Positions 44,685 to 54,169 of a stretch of 64,000 nucleotides of DNA are shown one piece after another. A program made the translations under genes and the position numbers. This DNA comes from Roseovarius sp. THAF27 (GTDB lineage: Bacteria; Pseudomonadota; Alphaproteobacteria; Rhodobacterales; Rhodobacteraceae), in contig NZ_CP045393.1 of the NCBI RefSeq assembly GCF_009363655.1, positions 1,736,001 through 1,800,000 of the forward strand, read 5' to 3'. Within the stretch, counting starts at the first letter, position 1; every line of letters begins with the position of its first letter. The notes beneath the pieces were generated by a model. The model was given only the letters and a program-made list of their open reading frames with translations, was not told where the DNA came from and searched no databases.

Positions 44685-46187
44685 ATGGAATTCGGTCACT
44701 TCCTGTCCGCCCTCACACCGTTCAACCTCGTTCTGGCGTTGTTCGGTGTCGTGGCGGGCACTGTCGTCGGCTCGATTCCGGGCCTTACCGCAACGATGGC
44801 GCTGGCCGTGCTTGTGCCGATCACGTTCAGCATGGATCCCGCCTCGGCGCTGATCCTCCTGGGCGCGATCTATACCGGGGCGATCTACGGCGGGGCTTAC
44901 GCGGCGATCCTGCTGAACACGCCCGGCACGCCCTCGGCCATCGCCACCACGTTTGACGGCTACCCGATGGCGAAACGCGGCGACGGCGACCTTGCCGTTG
45001 CACTCGCCTGTTTCGCCTCGGTCGTCGGCGGGCTGGTGGGGGCATTCTCGCTTTTGCTGCTGGCGCCGCCCCTGTCGAAGGTGGCGCTGGCCTTCGGGCC
45101 GATCGAATATTTCTGGCTGTCGATCTTCGGCCTGTCGCTCATCGCGTCGCTGTCCACCGGCAACCTCATGAAGGGGCTGGCGGGGGGTGCCTTCGGGATG
45201 CTGCTGTCCACCGTCGGCGTGGCCGAGGTCTCGGCCGATATCCGGCTGACCTTCGGCAGCCAGATGCTGGTCGGCGGTTTCGGCGTCATCGGCGCGCTGA
45301 TCGGCCTTTACTGTATCCCGGTGCTGATCGACCTCGTCGCGACGCCCGACCGCCACCTCAAGATGGAAGAGGACGTGCGCTCGGTCCGCATCGGCGAGGC
45401 GTTCCGCATCGCCGCGCGCTCCAAGATCAACCTGATCCGGTCCTCGGTCATCGGTACCCTGATCGGTATCCTGCCCGGCGCGGGCGGCTCTGTGGCCGGC
45501 CTCGTCGCCTATTCCGAGGCCAAGCGCACCGGCAAGCCGCACCAGAAATTCGGCGAGGGCGAGCCAGACGGCATCCTCGCCACGGAATCCGCTAACAACG
45601 CCACCGTGGGCGGCGGCTTCATCCCGACGCTGGTGCTGGGTATTCCCGGCACGCCGCCCGACGCCATCGTGCTGGGCGCTCTGTTGGTGCAGGGCGTGCG
45701 CACCGGCCCCACGATGTTCAGCCAAAGCGGCTCAATCGTCTTTACCTTCATCTACGGCCTCCTGATCGCCACGGTGCTGATGCTGCCCGCGGGCCTGCTG
45801 ATCGGGCGCTACGCCTACAAGTCGATCGTGAACATCCCCAAGGCCGTTCTCGTGCCCACCGTGGGCTTCATGACCATCATCGGCACGTTCTCGATCCGCA
45901 ACAGCGTGACGGATGTCATCCTGATGCTGGGCCTCGGCGTCTTCGGCTGGGTCGTGGGGCGCTTCGGCTTCGCCGCCTCGCCCATCGTGCTGGGCCTGAT
46001 CCTCGGCCCCATCGCCGAACAGGGCTTCGTGCAGGGCTGGACCATCGGCTCGGCCACGGGCAACCTTTTCGGGATGTTCTTCGGGCGGCCCATCTCGCAG
46101 GGGATCATCGCGTTCACGCTGATCACCCTCATCCTGCCGCTCTACACGGCACGCCGGCGCCGCAGGAAAGAACGGGAGCAGACCTGA
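44685..46187 (+). CDS. Tripartite tricarboxylate transporter large permease TctA
   Basis: A 500-residue membrane protein with about 12 helices. TctA signatures are VGSIPGLTATMALAVLVP (about 27-44), YGGAYAAILLNTPGTPSAIA (about 67-86) and IGILPGAGGSVAG (about 261-273), followed by LVLGIPGTPPDAIVLGA. It forms the channel of the TTT importer. Its stop overlaps the next start by one base (TGATG). Confidence 0.94.
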   Translation: MEFGHFLSALTPFNLVLALFGVVAGTVVGSIPGLTATMALAVLVPITFSMDPASALILLGAIYTGAIYGGAYAAILLNTPGTPSAIATTFDGYPMAKRGDGDLAVALACFASVVGGLVGAFSLLLLAPPLSKVALAFGPIEYFWLSIFGLSLIASLSTGNLMKGLAGGAFGMLLSTVGVAEVSADIRLTFGSQMLVGGFGVIGALIGLYCIPVLIDLVATPDRHLKMEEDVRSVRIGEAFRIAARSKINLIRSSVIGTLIGILPGAGGSVAGLVAYSEAKRTGKPHQKFGEGEPDGILATESANNATVGGGFIPTLVLGIPGTPPDAIVLGALLVQGVRTGPTMFSQSGSIVFTFIYGLLIATVLMLPAGLLIGRYAYKSIVNIPKAVLVPTVGFMTIIGTFSIRNSVTDVILMLGLGVFGWVVGRFGFAASPIVLGLILGPIAEQGFVQGWTIGSATGNLFGMFFGRPISQGIIAFTLITLILPLYTARRRRRKEREQT

Positions 46188-46642
46188 TGCCAGACCATCA
46201 ACGCCACCCGGACGGCCATATCGGATCGCTGGTGATTTCCGCGCTTTTCGTGCTCATGGGGATCATCGCCCTTTACGACACCACCGGCTATTCCGACCGC
46301 GACAGCCAGGTGTTTCCCCGCACCGTCGCGATCATGATGATCCTGACGGCCGGCCTATCGCTGATCACGCGCTTCCTGCATCCCAGCGACAGCGGCGGCT
46401 TCGGCACAGGCACGTGGTGGCGCCGGGTCCTGCTGGTCGTGGCCATGTTCGCGGGCTGCCTTGCCATCCCGCATATCGGCTTTCTGGCCAGCGGCGCCAT
46501 CGCCTTCGCGGGCGGGCTCATTGCGGCGATGCATGACAGGTGGACGCCGATCACCGCGCTGCTCTACGCAGGCTGCGGCGCAGCGGTGATGATCGCGTTC
46601 CTCGCTCTGTTCCGCTACGTCCTGCACGTCCCGCTTCCGTGA
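46187..46642 (+). CDS. Tripartite tricarboxylate transporter small permease TctB
   Basis: A 151-residue protein with four hydrophobic helices (about 11-30, 42-60, 79-97 and 119-145), the size and layout of TctB. The N-terminus has a short charged lead (MPDHQRHPDGHIGS). It completes the TctC-TctA-TctB set. Confidence 0.9.
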   Translation: MPDHQRHPDGHIGSLVISALFVLMGIIALYDTTGYSDRDSQVFPRTVAIMMILTAGLSLITRFLHPSDSGGFGTGTWWRRVLLVVAMFAGCLAIPHIGFLASGAIAFAGGLIAAMHDRWTPITALLYAGCGAAVMIAFLALFRYVLHVPLP

Positions 46643-46697
46643 CATCGGGCACCTGACAGAAACTGGCGCGACACCAGCCCGAACAAGGAACACGCCC

Positions 46698-47861
46698 ATG
46701 AAAATCGTCGACATCCGGGAAGTGACCAAGCCGATCGCGTCGCCCATCCGCAACGCCTATATCGACTTCAGCAAGATGACGGCAAGCCTGGTGGCCGTCG
46801 TGACGGACGTGATCCGGGACGGACGCCGCGTGGTCGGCTACGGCTTCAACTCCAATGGCCGCTACGGGCAGGGCGGTCTCATCCGCGAACGCTTCCGCGA
46901 CCGCATCCTAAACGCCGACCCCGCATCGCTGCTGAACGACGAGGGCAGCAACCTGGACGCACACAAGATCTGGGCGGCCATGATGCAGAACGAAAAACCC
47001 GGCGGCCACGGCGAACGTTCGGTCGCGGTCGGCACCATCGACATGGCCGTCTGGGACGCCATCGCCAAGATCGAGGAAAAGCCCCTCTTCCGCCTGCTGG
47101 CCGACCGCATGGGACGCAAGGCGGACCCGCGCGTCTTCGTCTATGCCGCCGGGGGCTATTATTATCCGGGCAAGGACGATACCGCGCTGTGCAATGAGAT
47201 GCGCGGCTACCTCGACCGCGGCTATACCGTGGTGAAGATGAAGATCGGGGGCGCGTCCATCGACGAAGACAAGCGCCGGATCGAGGCGGTGCTGACCGAA
47301 ATCGGAACCCAGGCGCAGCTGGCCGTCGATGCAAACGGACGCTTCGACCTCGAGACCGCGATCGCCTATGCCAAGATGCTGCGGCAATACCCGCTCTTCT
47401 GGTTCGAGGAAATCGGTGATCCGCTGGACTATCAGCTACAGGCCGCGATGGCCGAATTCTACCCCGCTCCCATGGCGACCGGCGAAAACCTGTTCTCGCA
47501 TCAGGACGCGCGCAACCTGATCCGCCATGGCGGAATGCGGCCCGACCGGGACTGGCTGCAATTCGACTGCGCGCTGTCCTACGGGCTTGTGGAATACCTG
47601 CGCACGCTCGATGTCCTCGATGAACTCGGCTGGTCCCCGTCGCGCTGCATCCCGCATGGCGGCCACCAGATGTCCCTGAACATCGCGGCCGGGCTCGGTC
47701 TCGGCGGCAACGAAAGCTATCCCGATCTCTTCCAGCCCTACGGTGGCTTCCCGGACGGCGTGCAGGTCGAGGAGGGGCACATCCTCATGCCCGACCTGCC
47801 GGGTATCGGTTTCGAAGGCAAATCAGATCTGATCGACGTGATGCGCGCGCTGGCAGAGTGA
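46698..47861 (+). CDS. tarD: D(-)-tartrate dehydratase-like enolase superfamily enzyme (TarD)
   Basis: A 387-residue enolase-superfamily dehydratase. Its catalytic residues line up with Bradyrhizobium TarD at a constant offset of two: Lys182 (KMKIG), Asp211 (VDANGRF), Glu237 (WFEEIGDP), Glu263 (MATGENLF) and His320 (IPHGGHQM). Long stretches such as GYGFNSNGRYGQGGLIRER also match my memory of TarD. The reaction is D-tartrate to oxaloacetate plus water. It follows tctB by 55 bases and ends the cluster. Confidence 0.9.
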   Translation: MKIVDIREVTKPIASPIRNAYIDFSKMTASLVAVVTDVIRDGRRVVGYGFNSNGRYGQGGLIRERFRDRILNADPASLLNDEGSNLDAHKIWAAMMQNEKPGGHGERSVAVGTIDMAVWDAIAKIEEKPLFRLLADRMGRKADPRVFVYAAGGYYYPGKDDTALCNEMRGYLDRGYTVVKMKIGGASIDEDKRRIEAVLTEIGTQAQLAVDANGRFDLETAIAYAKMLRQYPLFWFEEIGDPLDYQLQAAMAEFYPAPMATGENLFSHQDARNLIRHGGMRPDRDWLQFDCALSYGLVEYLRTLDVLDELGWSPSRCIPHGGHQMSLNIAAGLGLGGNESYPDLFQPYGGFPDGVQVEEGHILMPDLPGIGFEGKSDLIDVMRALAE

Positions 47862-47912
47862 ACAGCGTTGGCGGTGCAGGCGAAGACGGGCTTGCCCGCA
47901 GTCTTATGGATG

Positions 47913-49952
47913 CTAGCGCCGCTTCGGTCCCGGTTTTTCCGTCGACGCTCTTTTTAGCGCCGCGCGCGCCCGGTTCTTCTTGCTGCTGGGCTTGCCTTTG
48001 GGCGGCGGCGGACCCTTGCCAGCGTGCTTGGAGCCAGGTTTGCCACCGGCCTTGGCCTTCCCGGCTTTGCCTGCGTCTTCCGGCGTGTCCTTGGCGACCC
48101 GCGCCCCGTGTCGGGGTTTGCCCAAGGGGCCATGCACCGCCGGATCGGACGTCTTCGCCTCGCGCTTTTGCGCCGGGGATTTCGTGTCCTTGCGGTCCTC
48201 GGGCTTGGGTTTGCGGCGGCGCGGTTCGGGCGTGTCGTTCCAATCGACGGGCCTTGTGTCCCCCTTGAGAGGCCCCGGCTCGCCCTTGGACCGGCGCTCC
48301 GGCTTGCCGGGCCGGAAGGGCGGCAGGTCCGGTGCCGCGTCGAGGCGACGAAGCTGTTTGTGTCCCTCTATCGTCATCCCCGGGCCGATCGCCTCCAGGA
48401 AATCGGGCACGCTGGCCTCGCGGATCTCGACATAGGACAGGTCATCGGCGACGCGGATCGCCCCGATATCGTCCTTGCTCAACCCGCCCGCTTTGCAGAT
48501 CATCGGCAGCAGGTGCCGGGGCGAGGCCGCCTGGTTGCGCCCTTCGGACAGCGAGAACCAGACGCTGGGGCCGAACGCGGCACGCGGTTTCGGCTTGTCA
48601 GGCTTGCCGGTACTGACCGGGCTCAGGTCCTCGGGGGCGGAATGGCGCAGCTTGTACTGGCGCAGGTAGGCGGCGGCGATCTGCTCGGGCGTGAAGCGTT
48701 CAAGCAGTTGATCCACCGACGCGCGCTCGCCCTCGGTGATCTCCGCCTGCCAGTCATCGGCCTCCAGCATGCGCACCTGATCCTGCGCGTCCACATCCGC
48801 CGCCGACGGCGCGGCGGTCCATTCCGCGGTCAGCTTGGCGAATTTCAGGATGCGCTCCGCCTTCTTGCGGGCCGAGGGCACGACAATGAGCGCACTGACC
48901 CCCTTGCGCCCCGCGCGGCCGGTGCGGCCCGAGCGGTGCAGAAGAGTCTCATGGCTGCTGGGCAATTCGGCATGGACCACCAGGTCCAGCTTTGGCAGGT
49001 CGATGCCCCGCGCGGCGACGTCCGTGGCCACGCAGACCCGCGCGCGCCCGTCGCGCATGGCTTGCAGCGCGTTCGACCGTTCGCTCTGTGTCAACTCCCC
49101 CGACAGGGCCACGACCGGGAACCCCCGGTTCGACAGCCGCGTCGTCATCCGCGCGACCATCGCCCGTGTGTTGCAAAAGACGATGGCATTGGGGGCCTCG
49201 TAATAGCGCAGCACGTTGATGACCGCGTTCTCGTTGTCATGCGCCGCCACCGACATCGCACGGTAGGCGATATCCGAATGCTGCGCCTGCGCGCCGACGG
49301 TCGAGATCCGCTCGGCATCACGCTGGTAGCTTTGCGCCAGCTTGGCGATGGCGGTAGGAACCGTGGCCGAGAACAGCAGCGTCTGTCGCGCCTCCGGCGT
49401 CTGCTCCAAGATGAACTCCAGGTCCTCGCGAAAGCCGAGGTCCAGCATCTCGTCCGCTTCGTCCAGCACCGCCGCCCGCACCGCCGACAGGTCGATCGAC
49501 CCGCGCATGATGTGATCCCGCAGCCGCCCCGGCGTGGCCACGACGATATGGGCGCCGCGCGCCAGCGCCCGCCGCTCGTCCCGCATGTCCATGCCGCCCA
49601 CGCAGGAGGCCAGCACCGCGCCCGCATCGGCGTAAAGCCAGGCAAGCTCTCGCTTGACCTGCATGGCAAGCTCGCGGGTGGGCGCCACGATCAGCGCCAG
49701 CGGGGCATCGGCCTGACCGAATGTGTCCGCGTCGTCCAGCAGGGTGGAGGCTATCGCCAGCCCGAATCCGATCGTCTTGCCGGATCCGGTCTGTGCCGAG
49801 ACCAGCAGGTCGCGGCCCTGCAACTCCGGTTGGGTCACGGCCTGCTGGACAGGGGTCAAAACGTCATAGCCCTTACGGGCCAGCGCATTCGCAAGGGTGT
49901 GTTTCAAGAGGTCTATGCTTTTCTTGGGAAAGAGGTGGGGGCCGAGCGGCAT
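47913..49952 (-). CDS. DEAD-box ATP-dependent RNA helicase with DbpA-type RNA-binding domain
   Basis: A 679-residue helicase. Motifs: Q-motif region near 30-40, Walker A AQTGSGKT (53-60), PTRELAMQ, VATPGR, DEAD in VLDEADEMLDLGF, SAT in LFSATVPT, and HRSGRTGRAGRKG. A DbpA-like RNA-binding domain lies at about 490-570 (WFSLSEGRNQAASPRHLLP). The last ~110 residues are a basic Lys/Pro-rich tail. It probably remodels rRNA or mRNA. It converges on the TarD gene. Confidence 0.95.
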   Translation of the reverse strand: MPLGPHLFPKKSIDLLKHTLANALARKGYDVLTPVQQAVTQPELQGRDLLVSAQTGSGKTIGFGLAIASTLLDDADTFGQADAPLALIVAPTRELAMQVKRELAWLYADAGAVLASCVGGMDMRDERRALARGAHIVVATPGRLRDHIMRGSIDLSAVRAAVLDEADEMLDLGFREDLEFILEQTPEARQTLLFSATVPTAIAKLAQSYQRDAERISTVGAQAQHSDIAYRAMSVAAHDNENAVINVLRYYEAPNAIVFCNTRAMVARMTTRLSNRGFPVVALSGELTQSERSNALQAMRDGRARVCVATDVAARGIDLPKLDLVVHAELPSSHETLLHRSGRTGRAGRKGVSALIVVPSARKKAERILKFAKLTAEWTAAPSAADVDAQDQVRMLEADDWQAEITEGERASVDQLLERFTPEQIAAAYLRQYKLRHSAPEDLSPVSTGKPDKPKPRAAFGPSVWFSLSEGRNQAASPRHLLPMICKAGGLSKDDIGAIRVADDLSYVEIREASVPDFLEAIGPGMTIEGHKQLRRLDAAPDLPPFRPGKPERRSKGEPGPLKGDTRPVDWNDTPEPRRRKPKPEDRKDTKSPAQKREAKTSDPAVHGPLGKPRHGARVAKDTPEDAGKAGKAKAGGKPGSKHAGKGPPPPKGKPSSKKNRARAALKRASTEKPGPKRR

Positions 49953-50226
49953 TCAGGCCGTCGGCAAGTGCCGGGCATTATTCGCTCGGGCCACCTTTGT
50001 ACAGGCACTAATCAGCTTTTCTGAATAACTTTGTTCAGTGAAGTACCGATAGACGTCAGGAACGCAGTTTGGCACACACGCCGACCGACGCACGAACTTG
50101 TCGCGGGCGACCGGCCTCGTATGCCGATGATATCACTGATGGATGTGTGGTCTGCGGTTTCGGCCCGTAGAAAGGCCGAAGTTTTGACGGCCCCAATCCA
50201 AGGGCCGCCAATATGACGCGGGTCGC

Positions 50227-50607
50227 TTATTTCGACTCGTCTTCGTCGCGGAACATGCCGGCCATGTCCATCTCGGGGTTGCTTGCGCATTCTTCCCTCA
50301 GCACGACCATCAATTCCTCGTCCGAGCCGGTTGCGGCGGCGCGGGCAGCGGCGCGGCCGCCATTGTCAGCATCAGGGTCGCCTAGTTCCGCGGTGGCGCT
50401 CGACGAATCCGTGTCGGCGCCTTCGTCGGCACCGACTGCTTCTTCGCGGATGTTCTCGCGGCCACCCATGGTTTCGAGTGCTTCCATCTGACCGGCCTCA
50501 TCCATCTCGTTGAACTCTGCGCACCGCATCGCGTAGGCCGGCTGCGAAAGAGCAACGACAAGGCCGAGGACCGAGCTGGTTTTCAAAAACGTACTGTTAA
50601 GGGTCAT
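50227..50607 (-). CDS. Small secreted acidic protein, weakly HdeA/HdeB-like
   Basis: A 126-residue protein. A signal peptide (about 1-26) ends QPAYAM. The mature part has two cysteines, in MRCAEFNEMDEAGQ and VLREECASNPEM, with an acidic Ala/Asp-rich stretch between them. The paired-cysteine layout and C-x-F-x-x-M-D phrase resemble HdeA/HdeB acid-stress chaperones, but the match is weak. The neighbours give no further clue. Confidence 0.6.
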   Translation of the reverse strand: MTLNSTFLKTSSVLGLVVALSQPAYAMRCAEFNEMDEAGQMEALETMGGRENIREEAVGADEGADTDSSSATAELGDPDADNGGRAAARAAATGSDEELMVVLREECASNPEMDMAGMFRDEDESK

Positions 50608-50966
50608 GTAAAACTCCCGCTTTTAGGTCTAACCGCCCCATGCACCATGCACTCAAAACGTAAACCTTCATCACCTGAACGCGCCGTGGCGTGAATATGT
50701 TCCGGCGACAGGCCGAAAACCCGAAATGCGCGATGTGGCTCGTGCAGTCTCTCCAACGATCCGACCGCCTCATTTTGGTGAAAGTTCGCTACGAGTCGTC
50801 GAAGGTGTGTTTCCAGCTTCGGCGCGCCGCCGGCAACAGCCGTCTGGTGCCGTCGCTTTTTGCGGGCCGAAGGACGGCCCGCGCTGGCATCTCGGTTCCC
50901 GAGCTTGTAGGTCTTGACTGTTGCTTGCATCTACGCGGAAAGGCCGGGGCAGTGGAAGCCGAGTGC
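50608..50966. other. Intergenic stretch before the polysaccharide block
   Basis: No gene, hairpin or repeat is convincing in these 359 bases. A plus-strand frame that joins the GT25 gene is open through much of it (from about 50691), but its sequence is not protein-like and it has no conserved start. Promoters of the secreted-protein gene and of the GT25 gene probably lie here. Confidence 0.4.
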
Positions 50967-51689
50967 ATGATCATCCACCTTGCGCGCGCCGAGGCGCGTT
51001 TGCCGCAGGTCGAAGCCATGATGCAGGCCGTCCCGCTTGCGTGCCACGTCGTCAGCGCCGTCGACGGGCAGCAGATGAGCGAGGCCCACGCCGACGCCTA
51101 TCGCCGCAAACTGATGCGTCCGACCTATCCCTTCACGATGCGCCCCTCAGAGATCGCCGCCTTTCACAGCCACCGCGCGTGCTGGCAGAGGATCCTCGAT
51201 GACGATCTGGAGGCCGCGCTTGTCCTCGAAGACGACCTGCACCTTCAGGAGGATGTTTTTCCCAGGGCTTTGAACCTCGCCCTGGCCAACATCCAACCGG
51301 GGGATTTCATCCGGTTCCCCATAAAGCTGCGCGAGGAGCGGACAAAGGAAATCGCCACGTCGGACGAGATCGGGCTGCACGTCCACGACCGGATCGCGCT
51401 TGGCATGGTCGCGCAACTGGTCACGCGCGATGCCGCCCGTGCGCTGCTCGCCGCGTCCGAGCGCTTCGACAGGCCGGTGGACAATTTCCTGCAGATGCAA
51501 TGGGTGCACAATGTCCGCGTGGCGACGGTATGGCCGTCCGGCGTGCGCGAGATTTCTGCCGAGCTTGGCGGCAGCATGATCGGCCGCAAAGAGGGCCTGT
51601 TGCAAAAACTGCGCCGTGAAATCCTGCGGCCGCTTTACCGGCACAGGATCCGTGCCTTGGCAAGACGGCACTCGCATGCCTCGAAATGA
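50967..51689 (+). CDS. Glycosyltransferase family 25 (LPS biosynthesis) protein
   Basis: A 240-residue GT25-type enzyme. It starts MIIHLARAEARLPQVEAM, the position of the usual N-terminal strand, and has PSEIAAFHSHRACWQRIL (about 53-70) and the acidic motif ALVLEDDLHLQED (about 76-88). The family adds galactose-like sugars to lipooligosaccharide or glycoproteins. I start at ATG 50967; GTG 50952 is an alternative. It overlaps the GT2 gene by 14 bases. Confidence 0.82.
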   Translation: MIIHLARAEARLPQVEAMMQAVPLACHVVSAVDGQQMSEAHADAYRRKLMRPTYPFTMRPSEIAAFHSHRACWQRILDDDLEAALVLEDDLHLQEDVFPRALNLALANIQPGDFIRFPIKLREERTKEIATSDEIGLHVHDRIALGMVAQLVTRDAARALLAASERFDRPVDNFLQMQWVHNVRVATVWPSGVREISAELGGSMIGRKEGLLQKLRREILRPLYRHRIRALARRHSHASK

Positions 51690-52542
51690 TGCCGAAGCGC
51701 GCGTGACGATTGTCACGGTCGCCTATAACAGCACCGAGATCCTGCCCGACATGCTGGCCTCCGTGCCGCCCGCGACGCCCGTCGTGATCGTGGACAACGC
51801 GTCGGAGGACCGCGCGGAGTTACACCGCCTCGTGGCAACGCGGCGCGGGCCGACACGGCTTGTCGAGAACACGCGCAACCTGGGCTTTGGCAGCGCGTGC
51901 AACCGGGGCGCCGACGGCGTCGACACCGAATTCCTTCTGTTTCTCAACCCCGACACGACGCTGTGTTCCGACACGCTGCAACAGCTGGTCGATGCGGCAG
52001 AGCGGCACCCCGACGCGGCGGGATTCAACCCCCGGATCCTGGACCACGAGGGCAGGGCGGTCGTCAAACGCCGCAGCGACCTTGTGGATCGCGCCCAATG
52101 GCTGCCCAAGCGTGAGCTGACCGGGGACACGGTCGTCCCGGTTCTGTCGGGCGCCGCGCTTTTCGTGCGCCGGGCCGCGTTCGAGGCGGTTGGCGGGTTC
52201 GACCCCGCGATCTTCCTGTTTTTCGAAGACGACGATCTCAGCCTGCGCCTGTCCCGATCCCAGGGCCGCCTGGTCTATGTGGCTGACGCCGCGGTGCACC
52301 ACGCCGGGGGCGCTTCCTCGGGCGGGTCGGTGAAAGCCGAGCGCATCAAGAACTGGCACTGGGGGTATTCCCAGATCTACACCGCGCGCAAACACGGGCT
52401 GCGCGCCAACTGCGCCGCGGCGGTGCTGAAGACGGCGTTGCGCACCCTGTCACCGGCAACCATCGTCTCGGCACGGCGAAGGCGGAAATATTCCGCGCGC
52501 TTTGCCGGGATGATCGCGGCGCTGCGCCAAACCGGCGGCTAA
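51676..52542 (+). CDS. Glycosyltransferase family 2
   Basis: A 288-residue GT-A enzyme of the rhamnosyltransferase-like type. The nucleotide-sugar site is TIVTVAYNSTEILPDML (about 11-27) with VDNASED, followed by NLGFGSACNRGA, the metal-binding FLNPDTTL and FFEDDDLSLRL (about 192-202). ATG 51676 overlaps the preceding gene. It probably extends an O-antigen or capsule chain. Confidence 0.9.
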   Translation: MPRNDAEARVTIVTVAYNSTEILPDMLASVPPATPVVIVDNASEDRAELHRLVATRRGPTRLVENTRNLGFGSACNRGADGVDTEFLLFLNPDTTLCSDTLQQLVDAAERHPDAAGFNPRILDHEGRAVVKRRSDLVDRAQWLPKRELTGDTVVPVLSGAALFVRRAAFEAVGGFDPAIFLFFEDDDLSLRLSRSQGRLVYVADAAVHHAGGASSGGSVKAERIKNWHWGYSQIYTARKHGLRANCAAAVLKTALRTLSPATIVSARRRRKYSARFAGMIAALRQTGG

Positions 52543-52552
52543 GCCGGCCGGC

Positions 52553-53647
52553 TCAGGCGAGGTCCACGACCTGCCGGATGACATACTCGGTCTGCGCGTC
52601 GGTCTGGCCGGGGCACATGGGCAGGCTGATGACCTCGCTCGCCAGCCGCTCTGCCACGGGGAATGCGCCCCGGGCATGGCCCAGGTCGGCATAGGCCTTT
52701 TGCCGGTGGGGCGGGATGGGATAGTGGATCACGGTCCCGATGCCGGCCTCGGCAAGTCGCGCCTGAAACCGATCCCTGTCGGGGTGGCGCAGCACGTAAA
52801 GGTGCCAGACCGGCTCGGCCCAGTTGGGCACGTAGGGCACGTGCAGCCCGGCGCGGGAAAAGGCATCGGAATAGTCGCGCGCGATGGCGCGGCGACGTTC
52901 TGTCCAGTCGTCCAGAACCCGCAGCTTGACCGCCAGCACGGCGGCTTGCAGGGGATCGAGACGGCTGTTGAATCCACGGATGTCGTTTTCGTACTTCCGT
53001 TCCGAGCCGTAATTCCGCAGCAATCTGACACTCTGCGCCACGTCGTCATTCGATGTGGTCAGCGCCCCGGCATCGCCCAGCGCGCCCAGGTTCTTGGCGG
53101 GATAAAAGCTCCACGCCGCGGTGCCGTCGCTGCCCACACGGCGCGACTTGTAGCGCGCGCCATGCGCTTGGGCGGCGTCCTCCAGCACCTTCAGCCCATG
53201 GGTTTCGGCCACCGCGTTCAGCGCGTCCATGTCGGCCGGCTGACCGTAGAGATGCACCGGCAGGATGGCCCTGGTCCGCCCGGTGACCGCAGCGGCGACG
53301 GCGTCGGGGTCGATGTTGTGCGTGTCCTCGACGGGGTCCACCGGCACCGGCGCCGCGCCGCATTGACTGACGGCAAGCCAGGTCGCGATATAGGTGTTCG
53401 ACGGCACGATCACCTCGTCGCCCGGGCCGATGCCCAGCGCGCGAAGCCCCAGGTGCAGCGCATCCAGCCCGTTGGCCGTCCCGATACAGACGCCGGCGCC
53501 GACATAGGCCGCGAAGGCGTCTTCGAAACGCTCCAGTTCGGGGCCCATGACATAGCTGCCGGACTGCGCGACCCGCAGCAATTCGCGGTCGAGCTCCGCC
53601 TGGATGCCCGCGCGGGCCGCCGCCAGATCGAGGAAGGGGACCTTCAC
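52553..53647 (-). CDS. fdtB: DegT/DnrJ/EryC1 sugar aminotransferase, FdtB-like
   Basis: A 364-residue PLP sugar aminotransferase. The PLP lysine is in [15 protein letters not shown] (about 181-195), and the start [16 protein letters not shown] is typical. The gene overlaps an FdtA/QdtA-type ketoisomerase by 4 bases, which points to a 3-amino-3,6-dideoxyhexose (Fuc3N or Qui3N) pathway. Which epimer is made cannot be told. Confidence 0.87.
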   Translation of the reverse strand: MKVPFLDLAAARAGIQAELDRELLRVAQSGSYVMGPELERFEDAFAAYVGAGVCIGTANGLDALHLGLRALGIGPGDEVIVPSNTYIATWLAVSQCGAAPVPVDPVEDTHNIDPDAVAAAVTGRTRAILPVHLYGQPADMDALNAVAETHGLKVLEDAAQAHGARYKSRRVGSDGTAAWSFYPAKNLGALGDAGALTTSNDDVAQSVRLLRNYGSERKYENDIRGFNSRLDPLQAAVLAVKLRVLDDWTERRRAIARDYSDAFSRAGLHVPYVPNWAEPVWHLYVLRHPDRDRFQARLAEAGIGTVIHYPIPPHRQKAYADLGHARGAFPVAERLASEVISLPMCPGQTDAQTEYVIRQVVDLA

Positions 53648-54054
53648 GCCGCCCCCACCGCTCTGAGAAATTCGTCGCGGTCGCGGATGTAATCGTCCTC
53701 GTCATAGGGACCCGACGCCAGAACCATGCAGACCGACCCGGACGAGAAATTGTCCAGGTAGCGCCACATCATCGGGCAGACATAGATGCCGTAGTAGGGA
53801 CGGTTCAGCTGGAACCGTTTCTGTTCGAACCCGTCATCCAGAAGCAGATCGAAACTGCCCGACATCGAGATCACGAACTGGTGCAGGTCCTTGTGCGCGT
53901 GCTCGCCCCGGTCGGCGCCGCCGGGCACGTCGTAAAGATAGTAGACCCGCTTGATGTCGAACGGGATGTGATTGTGTCCTTCGACGAAGGTCAGGTTGCC
54001 CCGCGCGTCCGAAACCTTGGGTAAATCTATTAGGCGACAGTCACTTAGCGGCAA
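53644..54054 (-). CDS. fdtA: dTDP-4-oxo-6-deoxyhexose 3,4-ketoisomerase, FdtA/QdtA-like cupin
   Basis: A 136-residue cupin (WxcM-like domain). Key segments are [18 protein letters not shown] (about 15-32), [11 protein letters not shown] and the active-site histidines in [11 protein letters not shown] (about 50-60). The enzyme shifts the keto group of dTDP-4-oxo-6-deoxyglucose before amination by the FdtB-like enzyme. The start is TTG 54054; no better in-frame start precedes it. No rmlA/rmlB genes are in the window. Confidence 0.87.
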   Translation of the reverse strand: MPLSDCRLIDLPKVSDARGNLTFVEGHNHIPFDIKRVYYLYDVPGGADRGEHAHKDLHQFVISMSGSFDLLLDDGFEQKRFQLNRPYYGIYVCPMMWRYLDNFSSGSVCMVLASGPYDEDDYIRDRDEFLRAVGAA

Positions 54055-54169
54055 GGGATTACGACTCGCTTCTGCATTGGTCCATGTTTATAAACCGCGC
54101 AACGACGATTTGAAATAGCCGGGCACCGAAGAGAGACGGCCCGGACCACCGGGCACAGAAAGGTTTGGA

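Noticed and set aside
40028..47861. Complete sulfolactate degradation pathway
   Set aside because: No sulfoacetaldehyde acetyltransferase (xsc), sulfolactate lyase (suyAB) or cysteate lyase was found in the window, so a full pathway cannot be claimed here.
47858..48435. Plus-strand frames over the helicase C-terminal tail
   Set aside because: They are shadows of the Lys/Pro/Arg-rich tail. The minus-strand helicase is continuous with its DbpA-like domain.
50012..50290. A 92-codon minus-strand frame between the helicase and the secreted protein gene
   Set aside because: Overlaps the 3' end of the secreted protein gene in another frame and has no signature or good start signal. The 274-base gap otherwise shows nothing.
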